This document shows positions 63,840 to 64,000 of a DNA stretch of 64,000 bases, piece by piece. Position numbers and translations under genes: made by a program. Origin of the DNA: Pseudoalteromonas rhizosphaerae (GTDB lineage: Bacteria; Pseudomonadota; Gammaproteobacteria; Enterobacterales; Alteromonadaceae); NCBI RefSeq assembly GCF_902498845.1, contig NZ_CABVLM010000014.1, positions 82,007-146,006 on the forward strand, read 5' to 3'. The notes beneath the pieces were generated by a model. The model had not been told where the DNA came from and searched no databases. It saw only the letters and a list, made by a program, of their open reading frames with translations. Position 1 is the first letter of the stretch; every line of letters begins with the position of its first letter.

Positions 63840-63998
63840 TCAGCCTGCGCCTTTGTACCATTTTACATCGTTGCTGGCGGCTTGCTGCTTTAACCGTTGT
63901 TTGCTGCCTGCAAAATTTGAGTACTGCTGCCTAAAACGTTGAATTGATTCAAGCCATTGTGCCTCTTCTATATTCAAAGTCAGGAGCACTTTTGGCAT
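63840..63998 (-). CDS. Unassigned small frame at window edge
   Basis: ATG 63998 opens 52 codons to TGA at 63840 on the minus strand. The product starts MPKVLLTLNIEEAQWLESIQ and ends WYKGAG, hydrophilic and Gln-rich. I do not recognise it. It may be the C-terminal end of a larger gene that begins outside the window. Upstream of this, 63451-63839 shows no gene, only a GACACA/TGTGTC hairpin near 63640. Confidence 0.35.
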   Translation of the reverse strand: MPKVLLTLNIEEAQWLESIQRFRQQYSNFAGSKQRLKQQAASNDVKWYKGAG

Positions 63999-64000
63999 AG

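Overview
The window looks like a chromosomal segment of a marine gammaproteobacterium of the Alteromonadales type, probably Pseudoalteromonas or a close relative. This rests on the low G+C composition, the housekeeping set (class I fumarase, PabB, SdaA, CysB, YchJ, a SulA-type inhibitor with a LexA-like site), leucine dehydrogenase, and the abundance of secreted polysaccharide-degrading enzymes and TonB-dependent receptors. The genus is an inference; there is no rRNA gene here, and I saw no tRNA gene or CRISPR array.

Layout. 1-1945: a large secreted or membrane-bound sensor with two-component-regulator propeller repeats, cut by the left edge. 2121-14590: mostly core metabolism and stress genes (CAT-like acetyltransferase, leucine dehydrogenase, fumarase, pabB-nudL, sdaA, cysB, a purine permease, sulA-like, ychJ). 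15467-17437: a secreted modular pectate lyase. 17478-30832: small membrane proteins, acetyltransferase, paired DMT transporters with a LysR regulator, AraC and LysE genes, a DUF3360 permease-like protein, MYG1, MscS, YihY, and a pirin/glutathionyl-hydroquinone reductase pair. 30923-39622: a beta-glucan utilisation locus (TonB receptor, GH16, GH3, LytS-type kinase, LytTR regulator). 40051-40317: a 267-bp MITE-like element with perfect 25-bp terminal inverted repeats. 40320-48146: accessory genes, including a Met-rich periplasmic protein, a BON lipoprotein, a PRC-barrel protein, an ampC gene broken by one in-frame stop, a decayed IS5-type transposase and an EAL phosphodiesterase. 48722-60181: a fructan utilisation locus. 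61073-64000: a G+C-richer AraC/alkyltransferase plus SDR pair, an IS30-type remnant and an unassigned end.

The most striking system is the fructan locus. It encodes a LacI regulator, an oligosaccharide-type MFS transporter, a GH32 fructan hydrolase lipoprotein, a sugar porter, a RagB/SusD lipoprotein, a SusC-type receptor and a PfkB fructokinase. SusC/SusD pairs are a hallmark of Bacteroidota, so a pair wired into a LacI/MFS/fructokinase proteobacterial circuit is unexpected. Three copies of the palindrome ACAACGTTGT sit upstream of susC (two) and fructokinase (one), and are the likely operator of the LacI protein. Hairpins after susD and after GH32 could reduce expression of the downstream genes relative to the receptor pair. 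The inferred flow is: fructan cut at the surface by GH32, uptake through SusCD, passage across the inner membrane by the two MFS carriers, and phosphorylation of fructose by the kinase.

The glucan locus uses an ordinary proteobacterial TonB receptor instead and is flanked by its own LytS/LytTR two-component genes, giving two neighbouring polysaccharide systems of different evolutionary style. Decay is visible at several points: a premature stop between the YSN and KTG motifs of ampC, a Trp-to-stop change in the IS5-type remnant, a one-base frameshift in the IS30-type remnant, and a short start-less cytochrome b-like fragment.
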